A stretch of 64,000 nt of DNA from CALZIK01 sp945787635 (GTDB taxonomy: Bacteria > Acidobacteriota > Thermoanaerobaculia > Multivoradales > JAHEKO01), in assembly GCA_947259725.1 (NCBI GenBank), contig CAMYNM010000001.1, forward strand, positions 682,001-746,000. The letters run 5' to 3'. This document shows positions 25,571 through 33,258 of this stretch, piece by piece. The stretch's first letter is position 1. The number at the start of each line of letters is the position of its first letter. The translations under genes and the position numbers were made by a program. The notes under the pieces are model-generated. The model was not told the DNA's origin and did not search any database. It saw nothing but the letters and a program-made list of their open reading frames with translations.

Positions 25571-25576
25571 GATAAT
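25571..25576 (+). promoter_or_regulatory. -10-like hexamer for leaderless V4R-like gene
   Basis: GATAAT ends 6 nt before the ATG at 25583, with no Shine-Dalgarno between. It supports that start over the frame's upstream open part. Confidence 0.4.
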
Positions 25577-25582
25577 CAGGCG

Positions 25583-26155
25583 ATGCGGGAACAGCTCACT
25601 GGGAAGGGCAAGCTCAAGGCCACGATGCTCAAGGCCCACATCGCGTGGGCCGAAGAACAGTCTCAAGACCTCTTCGACAGGCTCGGTGAGCTTCTGGGCG
25701 ACGAAGACCTCGAATATCTGAACGTAGCGCTCCTGGCCACCGAGTGGATCCCGTTCGACGCCGCCGTGCGCATCGATCGGTCGATCGCCCGGGTGGTGGG
25801 CGGCGACCTCGACGACACGCTGCGGCAGATGGGACGGCATTCGGCGGCAGTCAACCTGGGCGGCGTCTACCGCTTCTTCATTCGAGACGAGCCGCACCGC
25901 TTCTTCACTCGAATGATGGTGCTTCATCGGCGATTCCAGAGTTTCGGCGATCCCGCGTACGAGCAGACCGGCGACCGCTCGGGAAGCATCCAGATCGGGG
26001 GCTGCGAAGAATACTCGAAGGTCTACTGTCGTAGCGCTCAGGGCTATTACCAAGGCGCCCTCGAAATGATGAAAGTGCCCGGTCCTGTGCGTGTGCAGGA
26101 GGTCTCCTGCCAGTGCGACGGAGATCCGAACTGCATTTTCGACCTGAGATGGTAG
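25583..26155 (+). CDS. V4R / DUF2378-like ligand-binding domain protein
   Basis: 190 residues with no signal peptide. The N-terminus is helical (LKATMLKAHIAWAEEQSQDL). The middle has EWIPFDAAVRIDRSIARVVG and a GRHSAAVNLGGVYRFFI stretch like the helical core of DUF2378/heme-NO-binding associated proteins. The end VSCQCDGDPNCIFDLRW matches the closing CxGDxxCxFxxxW motif of 4-vinyl-reductase (V4R) domains, where Cys residues bind metal. Such domains sense small molecules; no catalytic role is implied. It is followed after 10 nt by the CtaA-type gene, so the two may be co-expressed. Confidence 0.65.
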   Translation: MREQLTGKGKLKATMLKAHIAWAEEQSQDLFDRLGELLGDEDLEYLNVALLATEWIPFDAAVRIDRSIARVVGGDLDDTLRQMGRHSAAVNLGGVYRFFIRDEPHRFFTRMMVLHRRFQSFGDPAYEQTGDRSGSIQIGGCEEYSKVYCRSAQGYYQGALEMMKVPGPVRVQEVSCQCDGDPNCIFDLRW

Positions 26156-26165
26156 CTGCCACGCC

Positions 26166-27053
26166 GTGAAGGCGCTTCGCGTCCTCTCGCTGCTCTCTGC
26201 CGGCAGCGCGTTCTATCTGCTGGTGGCCGGGGCCCACGTCAACGCCTACCAGGCGGCACTCTCGGTCCCGGACTGGCCTCTCTCCTACGGGCGCATCCTC
26301 GCGTCGGAGTGGCCGGGCAACGTCTTCTACGAACAGCACCACCGCGCGACCGCGGCCACGACCATGGTCCTGTTCCTGGTCCTCGTCATCGCGTTGCGCC
26401 GCCGTCCGGAGCTTTCTGCAACGCGCCGCTGGGCCCGGTACGCGGGTGGCGCTCTCACGCTCCAGGTCCTGATGGGCGGCCTCATCGTGCTCACTCTCAA
26501 CCCGCCCTGGCTGAGTGCGGTGCACACGGTCGTCGCCATTGCGACCGTGGTTCTGATCGCCGGCACGGCACTGACAGCCTGGCGGGAAACCGGAGCGGTC
26601 GCGCGCGCTCCGGCAGACCCCAACCATTTGCGAATACGAAAGCGAGCCGAGCTGAGCCTCGCGTTTCTGCTGCTCCAGATCGCACTCGGCGCGGTCAGCC
26701 GCCATCCACCAGCGGGTGAGCTGCTCTTCATCACTACTTTGATGGGGCACCTCCTGGTGGGCGTGCTCCTGCTAATCTGGCTCACGCTCCTGGCACTGTC
26801 CCTCCTGCGAAGTGCTCCCGGGAAGCGCCTGCGCACGTGGGGATGGCTGCTGCTCACGGCGGTCGTGTTGCAGCTCATCGTCGGCGGCTGGGTCTTCGTC
26901 TTCTCGCCCGAGCCCTTCGACCAGCCCTGGCCGCCGCCGCCGAGCTTTCCGAACACGCACGCCGCCCACATCGTCCTGGCGGCGTTCATCGCGACGTGTC
27001 TCGTGGCAATCGCCAATCGGGGACACCATCCCTTGGCCTCCCCTCCCGAATAG
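26166..27053 (+). CDS. CtaA/Cox15-type heme A synthase-like membrane protein
   Basis: A GTG start at 26166 gives 295 residues with eight membrane segments. The pattern follows heme A synthase: YEQHHRATAATTMV in TM2 region, LSAVHTVVAIATV, TTLMGHLLVGVLL and NTHAAHIVLAAF, each supplying a conserved His. A duplicated four-helix arrangement is visible. The family oxidises the C8 methyl of heme O to make heme A for cytochrome oxidase in the inner membrane. No ctaB or cox gene is adjacent, so function is by family only. It ends convergently with the UbiB-like gene, separated by a hairpin repeat. Confidence 0.85.
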   Translation: MKALRVLSLLSAGSAFYLLVAGAHVNAYQAALSVPDWPLSYGRILASEWPGNVFYEQHHRATAATTMVLFLVLVIALRRRPELSATRRWARYAGGALTLQVLMGGLIVLTLNPPWLSAVHTVVAIATVVLIAGTALTAWRETGAVARAPADPNHLRIRKRAELSLAFLLLQIALGAVSRHPPAGELLFITTLMGHLLVGVLLLIWLTLLALSLLRSAPGKRLRTWGWLLLTAVVLQLIVGGWVFVFSPEPFDQPWPPPPSFPNTHAAHIVLAAFIATCLVAIANRGHHPLASPPE

Positions 27054-27058
27054 CCAAA

Positions 27059-27084
27059 GACGGTCGATGGCCCTGTCGACCGTC
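27059..27084. terminator. Palindromic repeat copy between convergent genes
   Basis: GACGGTCGA at 27059-27067 pairs with TCGACCGTC at 27076-27084. It belongs to the dispersed GGTCGAC repeat family and lies 6 nt after the ctaA-like stop, so it could also end both transcripts. There is no T-tract. Confidence 0.5.
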
Positions 27085-27089
27085 CTCCT

Positions 27090-28415
27090 CTACACGGCGC
27101 GGCTGTAGCGCTCGGCGATCTCCGCCCAGGGCCCCTTCGCCCCGAAACGCATGAGATTGCCGAAGTGGCCCGCCAGCGACCGATCCACGAAGATCACATC
27201 GCTGGGAAAGCGAAAATCGGTAGCCGCCGCGAAGTTCTGCATGCCCGCGTCCATGATCTTTTCGTAGAGATCCGGGTCCTCGCCGAACCGGTATTCGGGG
27301 TCGCGCCGAAAGATATCGGCAAGCAGCCCCAGGTACGGCTCGAGCACTTCCAACTCGACCGGGGTGCCGTCGCCTCGAGTGGCCCCGATTCCCGCGAGAA
27401 TCTCGGGCACCTTCTCGCGCTCATCGGCAAGAACGGCTTCAATCAAACGCGCGTAGCCGCGAGCGAGCTCCTCGGGCACGCGCTTGACGCTGCCGAAGTC
27501 GTACACCACGACCCGGCCGTCGTCGAGAAACGAGAAGTTGGCGAGATTCGGATCGGCGTGGAGCATCCGGTGCTCGAACAGCCCTCGTAGCTGAAACTCG
27601 AAGAGAACCCTGCCCCAGCGATCGCGCAGCTCGCGCTGATAGCGTTCGCCCGTGGCTTCGCACGGAGCGATGCCGCCGACGAACTCCATGGTCAAAACCC
27701 GATCACTGGAGCGGTCCTCGATCACCCGGGGAATGACGATCTCGGGCACGTCCGAGTGCAGCTCGCGCATCACGCGCATGTTCTCGGCCTCGTGCTCGTA
27801 GTCGAGCTCTTCGAGCAGGCGGTCGCGCATCTCTTCCCAAAGCGGCTCGAAATCGGCCTCGAAGATCATCGCGAAAAGGCTCTTCAAAAGGCGCTTCAGA
27901 TTCTTGAGATCAGCGGTCACGATCTCGCGAATCGCCGGATACTGAACCTTGACCGCTACCCGGCGACCGTCGGCCAGCCGGGCGGCGTGAACCTGACCGA
28001 TCGACGCTGCGGCGAAGGCGCGCTCCTCGAACTCGTCGAAAAGTTCGCCAATCGAAGCCCCGAGAGAGCCCTCGACCTCGTAGCGCATGACCTCAGGCGG
28101 CACCCGCGGCGCCTCGCGCTGGAGGCGGCGCAGCACCTCGGCGACTTCGTCCGGCAGCCAGCCCTCCTGCAAACTCAACATCTGGCCTACCTTCATCGCC
28201 GCGCCCTTCATCTCGCCCAGCGTCTCGGCCACCCGCACGGCGTTCTTGACCAGGTTCTCGAGCCTGCGGGCCTCGGCGGACGGTCCGTGGCGCAGCAGCC
28301 CCGCGGCCCGGTCGCCGGCCACCGACGCACCGACGCGCCCCACCAGCCCTCCCAGCCGGAGGAGGCGCCGGGTCGGCGAGGTGACCAATCCGGTTTTCTT
28401 GCGATCCGAAGGCAC
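27090..28415 (-). CDS. UbiB/AarF (ABC1) family atypical kinase
   Basis: 441 residues from a GTG at 28415. Family motifs are in order: KGAAMKVGQMLSLQ (KxGQ), FAAASIGQVHAARLADG (Ala-rich loop), RVAVKVQYP (catalytic Lys), LLEELDYEHEAENM, LHADPNLANF (HxDPHxxN-type loop, with Leu-Asn here), and VVVYDFGSVKRVP (DFG). UbiB/ADCK proteins are membrane-associated ATPases needed for quinone biosynthesis or lipid homeostasis. The usual HADPHPGN is changed to HADPNLAN, a variation worth noting. The start has no Shine-Dalgarno, but TAGGAT ends 6 nt upstream, as in a leaderless gene. Confidence 0.92.
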   Translation of the reverse strand: MPSDRKKTGLVTSPTRRLLRLGGLVGRVGASVAGDRAAGLLRHGPSAEARRLENLVKNAVRVAETLGEMKGAAMKVGQMLSLQEGWLPDEVAEVLRRLQREAPRVPPEVMRYEVEGSLGASIGELFDEFEERAFAAASIGQVHAARLADGRRVAVKVQYPAIREIVTADLKNLKRLLKSLFAMIFEADFEPLWEEMRDRLLEELDYEHEAENMRVMRELHSDVPEIVIPRVIEDRSSDRVLTMEFVGGIAPCEATGERYQRELRDRWGRVLFEFQLRGLFEHRMLHADPNLANFSFLDDGRVVVYDFGSVKRVPEELARGYARLIEAVLADEREKVPEILAGIGATRGDGTPVELEVLEPYLGLLADIFRRDPEYRFGEDPDLYEKIMDAGMQNFAAATDFRFPSDVIFVDRSLAGHFGNLMRFGAKGPWAEIAERYSRAV

Positions 28416-28421
28416 GAACGG

Positions 28422-28427
28422 ATCCTA
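28422..28427 (-). promoter_or_regulatory. -10 hexamer for leaderless UbiB-like mRNA
   Basis: On the minus strand TAGGAT ends 6 nt before the GTG at 28415, with no Shine-Dalgarno. Same layout as at rarA and the S46 gene. Confidence 0.42.
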
Positions 28428-28802
28428 CAGGCCCGCCCGGTCGGCTCGACCTCCCCACCCTTGCGACCGCACTCTCAAGTCCCAGATCACCGCCACGAAG
28501 AAGAGGCCATACTCGATCCACTTCCACCAGAGCGTGCTCACACCGTCGGCATACGTCAGGTACGAGAGCAGAGAGAGGCCGGTGAGAAGCGGCCAGGAGC
28601 GGCTACCGGCCAGAACCGCGGCCGGCAGAGCCCACAGCACATACCAGGGCATGACCGAGGGTGATAGCAAAACGACCGAGGCAAGAGTGAGGAAGACCCC
28701 GGTGTACAGCTGGACGAGCGACTCCCGCCGGCTCGCGCCCGAGCGTCGCCGACTGAAGCCGAAGGCGATGCCCGCCACCAGCCCCACGAGCAGAGAGATC
28801 CC
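28425..28802 (-). pseudogene. C-terminal remnant of a multi-TM glycosyltransferase-like protein
   Basis: The frame encodes at least three hydrophobic segments (SLLVGLVAGIAFGF, LASVVLLSPSVMPWYVLWAL, WIEYGLFFVAVIWDL). The LLSPSVMPWYVLWALP motif is typical of the last membrane helices of GT-C/DUF2029-type polyprenyl-phosphate mannosyltransferases, which normally have ten or more helices and about 400 residues. Here only about 125 residues remain. Upstream of roughly 28802 the same frame merely mirrors the plus-strand gene, so the 5' three-quarters have been lost at a breakpoint near 28800. The stop at 28425 lies just before the UbiB-like gene's upstream region. Confidence 0.6.
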
Positions 28803-29094
28803 GGACCCGGATGAGAGCGAGTTTGACGCCCGCCAGCTTTTCATCTCCCGGAAATGCGAGGTCAGGGCGGTCAAGGATGACCGCAAGGTGGTCCTCTACG
28901 ATCAGCTCGGCCGGGAGACTCACGAGATCCAGCTCAGCAACAAGGTCAAGCTGAGAGCTGTTTCCAAGAAGCAGTTCGGCGGCCGCAAGAAGCTCGAGTT
29001 CGACGACTTCGCCGTGGGCCAGCGGGTGAAGGTCAACATCAGAAAGAGCGACGGGCGAATCCTGAGAATCGACGTCCTGCCCGAGTCCGAGTAG
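28768..29094 (+). CDS. Small basic beta-rich protein, possibly truncated
   Basis: The frame from about 28800 reads as real protein: ARQLFISRKCEVRAVKDDRK, then ETHEIQLSNKVKLRAV, then FDDFAVGQRVKVNIRKSDGR. It looks like a small beta-barrel of OB/DUF5666 type, a guess from the VGQRVKV turn. The first available ATG is at 28768, inside the minus-strand glycosyltransferase remnant, and there is no Shine-Dalgarno. The N-terminus may thus be newly acquired at the breakpoint, or the gene may be a 5'-truncated remnant like its neighbour. 108 residues as called. Confidence 0.5.
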   Translation: MPATSPTSREIPDPDESEFDARQLFISRKCEVRAVKDDRKVVLYDQLGRETHEIQLSNKVKLRAVSKKQFGGRKKLEFDDFAVGQRVKVNIRKSDGRILRIDVLPESE

Positions 29095-29229
29095 ACGGCC
29101 CGCCGGCCGGCTCCGAGTCTCCTGAGGCGACGGCACGCGCAGGGGCGGGCGACCCGGTCCGCCCCCCCGATCGGGTGGCGCAGTAGCGAGCTTCCGTCGC
29201 TAGCATGAAGGCGAAAGGGAGGTGCCTCC

Positions 29230-29580
29230 ATGGACAGGAGCAAAGTCATGACCCCGGAACGCTGCGAGCGGGATCACGCTCTGTGGATCGAGGAGATAGC
29301 GGCGTGGAAGAGGGACCACGCCCAGGCCCTGCACACGCTCGAGGACGCCACCGCGTTCATCCTCAAGCATGAGGCCCAGCTCGACGACCACATGCGCGAG
29401 ATCGAGGAGCACCAAGCGGCGCGCCCCGACAAGCCGGAGCAGATCGAGCAGTATCGCGCCAACCACGTCAGGGTCGACCGTGATCACAATCTCTTCCGGG
29501 GCCGCCACCGGGGCCTGATTCAGGAGGTCATGAAGCTCCGAGTCGCGCTCCACAAGGCCGGCCACGGCGAGGTTTTCTAA
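29230..29580 (+). CDS. Small helical His-rich cytoplasmic protein
   Basis: 116 residues, ATG at 29230 after AAAGGGAGGTGCCTCC. It is almost entirely alpha-helical and highly charged, with coiled-coil potential (LEDATAFILKHEAQLDDHMR) and many His (ERDHALW, RDHNLFRGRHRG). It has no signal peptide or membrane segment and no recognised family. It is isolated; the spacer to its left (29095-29229) contains nothing clear. Confidence 0.65.
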   Translation: MDRSKVMTPERCERDHALWIEEIAAWKRDHAQALHTLEDATAFILKHEAQLDDHMREIEEHQAARPDKPEQIEQYRANHVRVDRDHNLFRGRHRGLIQEVMKLRVALHKAGHGEVF

Positions 29581-29601
29581 AGGCCGGCGAGACCGGATAC
29601 C

Positions 29602-29850
29602 CTAGTCGTCGTCCGGCGGCGGGTCTTCCCGCCGCCGGGGAAGCAGGCGCCCGTAGGGAAACGACGTCAGGCGCTGAAGACCCGCCGCGGTGGAGATCCC
29701 GCGCATGGCCCGCCGCACTTCGCGATAGAACTCGCCGGCCACGGCTTCGTCGATCTCACCCTCCTCGCGCACCGCAAGCAGGCGGTGCAGAGAGTAGACG
29801 CCGCAGACGACCGCGAGCACGTGAATCACGATCAAGAGCGGCACGGTCAA
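29602..29850 (-). CDS. Small single-pass membrane protein, possibly truncated
   Basis: 82 residues from a TTG at 29850. It has one N-terminal hydrophobic segment (VPLLIVIHVLAVVCGVYSL), a charged helix (EEGEIDEAVAGEFYREVRRA) and a polar RRREDPPPDDD tail. There is no Shine-Dalgarno. Its 5' end overlaps the start of the plus-strand hydrolase remnant at 29825, so it may have lost its own upstream part. No family recognised. Confidence 0.45.
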   Translation of the reverse strand: MTVPLLIVIHVLAVVCGVYSLHRLLAVREEGEIDEAVAGEFYREVRRAMRGISTAAGLQRLTSFPYGRLLPRRREDPPPDDD

Positions 29851-30244
29851 GAAGTATCGCTCGGGCTATTCGTCTACGCTCTCCTGGGCGCGGGACAGGG
29901 TCGAAGGACGCGGCGCGGAAAAGCTCGACGGAGCGATCGGCCTCGGCTTGCTGTTCTACCAATGCCGCGAGGAACCGGGCTTCACCTGCGGTAAGTACAA
30001 GGGCAACGCGCAGAACTTGATGAACTCGGTAGCAATCGTCGAGTCTCCGGCCGCAGACGGCGCCTCGCAAAAACGTTACCTGGTGGCCCTGCTATCCAAC
30101 GTCCTCAAGGTCAACTCGGCGTGGGACCACTCCCGAATCGGCGCCGCGATCGAGACCGTGGTTCAGACCCGCCGGCCGACGACGGTGATTGAAAGCGGAT
30201 CGGAGAAGGACAAAGCGGACGTCGGCCGCTCCGACGACCCGTAG
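29825..30244 (+). pseudogene. C-terminal remnant of a serine hydrolase (beta-lactamase fold)
   Basis: After a stop at 29822 the frame reads ITIKSGTVKKYRSGY, then LGLLFYQCREEPGFTCGKYK, then GNAQNLMNSVAIVES, then KRYLVALLSNVLKVNSAWDH. IKSGT matches the K-(S/T)-G motif on the beta3 strand of penicillin-recognising serine hydrolases, and LVALLSNVLKVNSAWDHSRI fits the closing strand and C-terminal helix of that fold. The SxxK and SxN motifs and all upstream sequence are absent, and there is no usable start or Shine-Dalgarno. About 140 codons remain of what is usually 300-400. Confidence 0.6.
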
Positions 30245-30253
30245 TAGCAGGTT

Positions 30254-30949
30254 CTAGCCTTCCTTCCAGGGATTGGTCGCGAAGACCGCAAACTCGGGCC
30301 AAAGCGCCCGCCGCTCGGCGGACAGCACGCTCATGATCGCCTGCGCGATGTCGGTCGCGTAGAGCTTGTTGGGATTGTCGCGACCGGTCTTGCCTCCCCA
30401 GTTGGTCTGGACCTCGGAGGGGCAGATGCAGACGACACGAATTCCATGCGGTCGGAGCTCCTCCTGCCAGCACTGACTGATGCCCCGGACTGCCCACTTG
30501 CTGGCCGAGTAGGAGGTTCCGTTCTTGTGCCCCTTGATCCCCGAGGTCGAGGCGAGGTTGACGATGTCGCCGTCTCCTCGTTCTTTCATCATCGGCACGA
30601 CCCGATTGGTGAGATCCACCAGCCCGAAGACGTTGGTTTCGAAGTTCGCCCTCATCTTGCCGACGTCGAGCTCTCCGATGGCCGCAAAGTAGCCGTAGCC
30701 GGCATTGTTGACCAGAACGTCGATCCCACCCATGCGCTCTCGACTGGCTGCTACCGCGCTCTCGTTGTCCTCCGGCACGCCGACGTCGGCGCGAACCCCG
30801 TGAGCGCCCGTACGGCGCTCGACTTCGTCGATGAGCTCCTGCTGTCGACCCGTAAAAACCACCTCGTGACCCGATTGCCGGGCCGCCGCGACCACAGCCG
30901 CGCCGATTCCCTGACTGCCGCCGGTGATGAGAAAGCGTCTCGTATTCAT
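30254..30949 (-). CDS. Short-chain dehydrogenase/reductase
   Basis: 231 residues from the ATG at 30949, preceded by AAAGGAGCTTTC. The N-terminal Rossmann motif is RRFLITGGSQGIGAAVVAAA, followed by VLVNNAGYGYFAAIG (NNAG), the catalytic SxnY-x3-K as TSGIKGHKNGTSYSASKWAV, and VVCICPSEVQTNW. This is a classical SDR with an NADP(H) tendency (FTGRQQEL after beta2). The substrate is unknown. It is likely monocistronic and ends 9 nt beyond the serine hydrolase remnant. Confidence 0.9.
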   Translation of the reverse strand: MNTRRFLITGGSQGIGAAVVAAARQSGHEVVFTGRQQELIDEVERRTGAHGVRADVGVPEDNESAVAASRERMGGIDVLVNNAGYGYFAAIGELDVGKMRANFETNVFGLVDLTNRVVPMMKERGDGDIVNLASTSGIKGHKNGTSYSASKWAVRGISQCWQEELRPHGIRVVCICPSEVQTNWGGKTGRDNPNKLYATDIAQAIMSVLSAERRALWPEFAVFATNPWKEG

Positions 30950-31026
30950 GAAAGCTCCTTTCGCTGACACGCGAATTGTAGCCTCACCGGCAGCCGGCGG
31001 GCCCGAGGCCGGGTTCCAGCGCCGGC

Positions 31027-31698
31027 TCAGGCGGCGATCGTCGTATCCGCCGGGCGATAGCCTTGGAGCTCGACGAAGAGGCATTCGAGCTTCCCTTCCA
31101 CCGAGTCGAACGTCCTGAGCACGGCGGGATCGAAATGCTCCGGGCGAGTTCGGTCGTCCCCGGTCAGCAGGATTGCGCACGTCGTGTCGTGATCGAGCGC
31201 CGACTTGTAGGGTCGCGGGCTTCGCAGAGCATCGTACTGATCGACCAGCGAAACCAGGCGCGAAAACTCCGGGATCGCCTCCCCGGCGAGTCCGTATGGG
31301 TACCCGCTGCCATCCCAGCGCTCGTGATGCGTGAGAGCTATCAAACTGGCCGTGCGGCAGAGCTCCGATCTCGAGCCCAGGAGCATTCGGGCGCCAACCA
31401 CCGTGTGCAGCTTCACCACTTCGAACTCTTCCGCGGTCAGCGGTCCTCTGCGGTCGAGGATGTCACTCGGGATGGCGAGCTTGCCGACGTCATGAAGTGG
31501 AGCGGTCTCGCAGAAGATCCTGAGCTCGCCGGCGCTCATCCCGTGCGCGGCGCCGAGAAGCTCGCAAAGCGCGGTCATGCGACTCGAGTGACCCGCCAGC
31601 TCGCGCGAGCTCGCCTCGAGGTAGTTCGCGAACTCCAAGGTGGCTGTGTCGTGGCGGCGAGCTAGCTCAGTGATGGTGATGGAAAGAGGTGTGTTCAT
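31027..31698 (-). CDS. HD-GYP domain phosphodiesterase, single domain
   Basis: 223 residues from the ATG at 31698; longer upstream frames run into the next gene antisense and were rejected. The HD-GYP set is complete: LAGHSSRMTALCELLG (H37), APLHDVGKLAIPSDIL (H69-D70), KLHTVVGARML (H98), THHERWDGSGYPYGLAGEAI (H124, H125, D129, GYP) and LVSLVDQYDALRSPRPYK. HD-GYP proteins hydrolyse cyclic-di-GMP or cGAMP at a di/trinuclear metal site. There is no receiver or other sensor domain, so regulation must come through a partner. Together with the GGDEF-EAL protein it is the second cyclic-dinucleotide enzyme in the window. Confidence 0.9.
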   Translation of the reverse strand: MNTPLSITITELARRHDTATLEFANYLEASSRELAGHSSRMTALCELLGAAHGMSAGELRIFCETAPLHDVGKLAIPSDILDRRGPLTAEEFEVVKLHTVVGARMLLGSRSELCRTASLIALTHHERWDGSGYPYGLAGEAIPEFSRLVSLVDQYDALRSPRPYKSALDHDTTCAILLTGDDRTRPEHFDPAVLRTFDSVEGKLECLFVELQGYRPADTTIAA

Positions 31699-31796
31699 AC
31701 AAGCCTGAGACGCTCGAAGTGGACGAGTCCTTCGCGCCCTCGCGCACTTCGAATCATGCGCACGATTCAATGGCTCGATGTAGAAAGAGAGGCTCG

Positions 31797-32462
31797 TCAG
31801 AAGCGCCAGCTCATGCCGACCTGGGTCGCGGCCAATCCGGGGTTCGAGTCGGTGTGCTCGACGAGGACTCCGAATCCGCTCGGCCAAGTCCACTCGGCGC
31901 CGACACCCAGCAGAGCGTCCGTGCCGCTGAAGCGCTCCGTGCTCCGCTGCGAGAACAGGCCGGACACGGTCGTCTCCCAAGCCGACACCCCGAGCTTCGC
32001 CCGCAGAGCCAGCCGGTCGGTCACCGGCCAGCGCGGCACCGCCGCCAGTGACCAGCTCTCCACCTCGGCGTCGAGTTGCACAGCCACCAGCGGACAGACC
32101 GTTCCCTCTACGCACAGCCCAAGAGCCAGCTGCTCTTCGGCCACCGTTGCAACGCAGATCTCGTCCGCATCCGGGCACGGAGCTCCCGTGCCTCGATACT
32201 CGCCGGCGTCGTGGAACCCCGCTTGGACTCCCAGGAAACGGCTGATCGTGTACCCGATCTCTATCGACGCGCCGTTGGACTCGTCGTCGAAGATCTTGCG
32301 ATGCACGCGGCCGAACTCGGCGTCGGCCTCGGCCTGACCGATCTTCGCCTCGACGTACCACGGCCGCTCGACGGCCGCCGCCGGGCCCGACAGCATCAAC
32401 CCCAGCAGGGCGCCGGCCATCGCCGTGTTGCGCCGCATCGGACCAAGCAACGAATGTTTCAC
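31797..32462 (-). CDS. Outer-membrane beta-barrel protein
   Basis: GTG start at 32462, with GAAGGAGG upstream. The signal peptide (RRNTAMAGALLGLMLSGPAA, cleavage near AAAVERP) leads to about 190 residues of alternating polar/hydrophobic strands (YVEAKIGQAEADAEFGRV, SIEIGYTISRFLGVQAGFHD), ending in GMSWRF with a terminal Phe, the BamA recognition signature. Size suggests an eight-stranded OmpA/OmpX-like barrel. One disulfide-rich loop (APCPDADEICVATVAEEQLA, CVEGTVC) is present. It supports a diderm envelope. An inverted repeat GAGGGCG...CGCCCTC lies in its 5' leader at 32477-32497. Confidence 0.82.
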   Translation of the reverse strand: MKHSLLGPMRRNTAMAGALLGLMLSGPAAAVERPWYVEAKIGQAEADAEFGRVHRKIFDDESNGASIEIGYTISRFLGVQAGFHDAGEYRGTGAPCPDADEICVATVAEEQLALGLCVEGTVCPLVAVQLDAEVESWSLAAVPRWPVTDRLALRAKLGVSAWETTVSGLFSQRSTERFSGTDALLGVGAEWTWPSGFGVLVEHTDSNPGLAATQVGMSWRF

Positions 32463-32565
32463 CGCGTGCCTCCTTCGAGGGCGCTCGAATCGCCCTCGTC
32501 AAAACAACGCGTGCATTCCCGGTGCCAGCCTCGACCCCGGTCAACGATCTGCCAGGCTGGCAGAA

Positions 32566-33198
32566 TCAGCCTGTAGATCCGACCAGATCGGCGTGTACCA
32601 CGAAGCGCCGCGGCGCCGGCCCGATGTAGTCGAACGGGTAGCAGGTCACGAGCGTCAGCTCCGAGCGTCCTCGCGAGTCGACAACCTCGACCGCCTCGGG
32701 CTCGACCACCCGGGTTTCGGAGACGCGATAGAGGAAGGTGCCGTCGCCGGTCTCCACGTGGATCAAGTCGTCGACGCCGACATGCCGCAGGCCCCGAAAG
32801 AAGCTGTCCCTATGCGCCGCGAAACTCGCGTTGCCCGCGGTGCCTGGAAGCGCGGTGCCCGGAAAATGCCCGGCCGCCTTCCGCAGGATGCCGCTGCCGA
32901 TGCCTTCGAGCGCCATGACGTCGATGCCCGCGGATTCGATTCGAATGCGGCCGACGACACTGCCGGGCTTCGGCCGGCTGGAAGGTCTCTCACGAGCTGC
33001 CACCCCTTCGTCTGGATGTAATTCGGAAAGGTCGGCAGCGTCCTCGAGCGGTGCCAGCTTCAGTACCGCGCGAGCGTCCCGCTGGGCGGCTTGCCGGTCG
33101 AGGAGCGAGACGATCACAAAAGCCACCAGGCCCGCGCCCGCGACAACCAGTGCCGCGCCGACCGTGCGGCGCCAGCTGCGATAGGAAACGGGAGCCAT
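32566..33198 (-). CDS. Class D/F-like sortase
   Basis: Membrane-anchored transpeptidase of 210 residues. An N-terminal membrane segment at about 13-33 is followed by a sortase beta-barrel with H129 (NASFAAHRDSFF), C186 (ELTLVTCYPFDYIG) and R197/R198 (APRRFVV), the complete catalytic triad. The start ATG at 33198 is chosen over a TTG nine bases upstream. The gene directly upstream on the same strand encodes a protein with an LPQTA tail, its presumable sole substrate. Class D sortases prefer LPxTA, consistent with this. Sortases are rare in diderm bacteria, so what the substrate is attached to is an open question. Confidence 0.9.
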   Translation of the reverse strand: MAPVSYRSWRRTVGAALVVAGAGLVAFVIVSLLDRQAAQRDARAVLKLAPLEDAADLSELHPDEGVAARERPSSRPKPGSVVGRIRIESAGIDVMALEGIGSGILRKAAGHFPGTALPGTAGNASFAAHRDSFFRGLRHVGVDDLIHVETGDGTFLYRVSETRVVEPEAVEVVDSRGRSELTLVTCYPFDYIGPAPRRFVVHADLVGSTG

Positions 33199-33213
33199 CT
33201 CTACCAAGAAGAA

Positions 33214-33247
33214 GAGCCGGGCCCTCGAAAACGCGAGAGCCCGGCTC
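33214..33247 (-). terminator. Hairpin between sortase substrate and sortase genes
   Basis: GAGCCGGGC at 33214-33222 pairs with GCCCGGCTC at 33239-33247, with a further CTCG/CGAG inner pairing. On the minus strand it is followed by TTCTTCTT. It is a partial intrinsic terminator or attenuator that would give more substrate than sortase mRNA. Confidence 0.6.
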
Positions 33248-33258
33248 CAGGGTACCGA

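Noticed and set aside
31027..32544. A 505-codon minus-strand frame including the HD-GYP domain
   Set aside because: Sequence upstream of the ATG at 31698 is low-complexity and overlaps the beta-barrel gene in another frame; the HD-GYP domain is complete without it.
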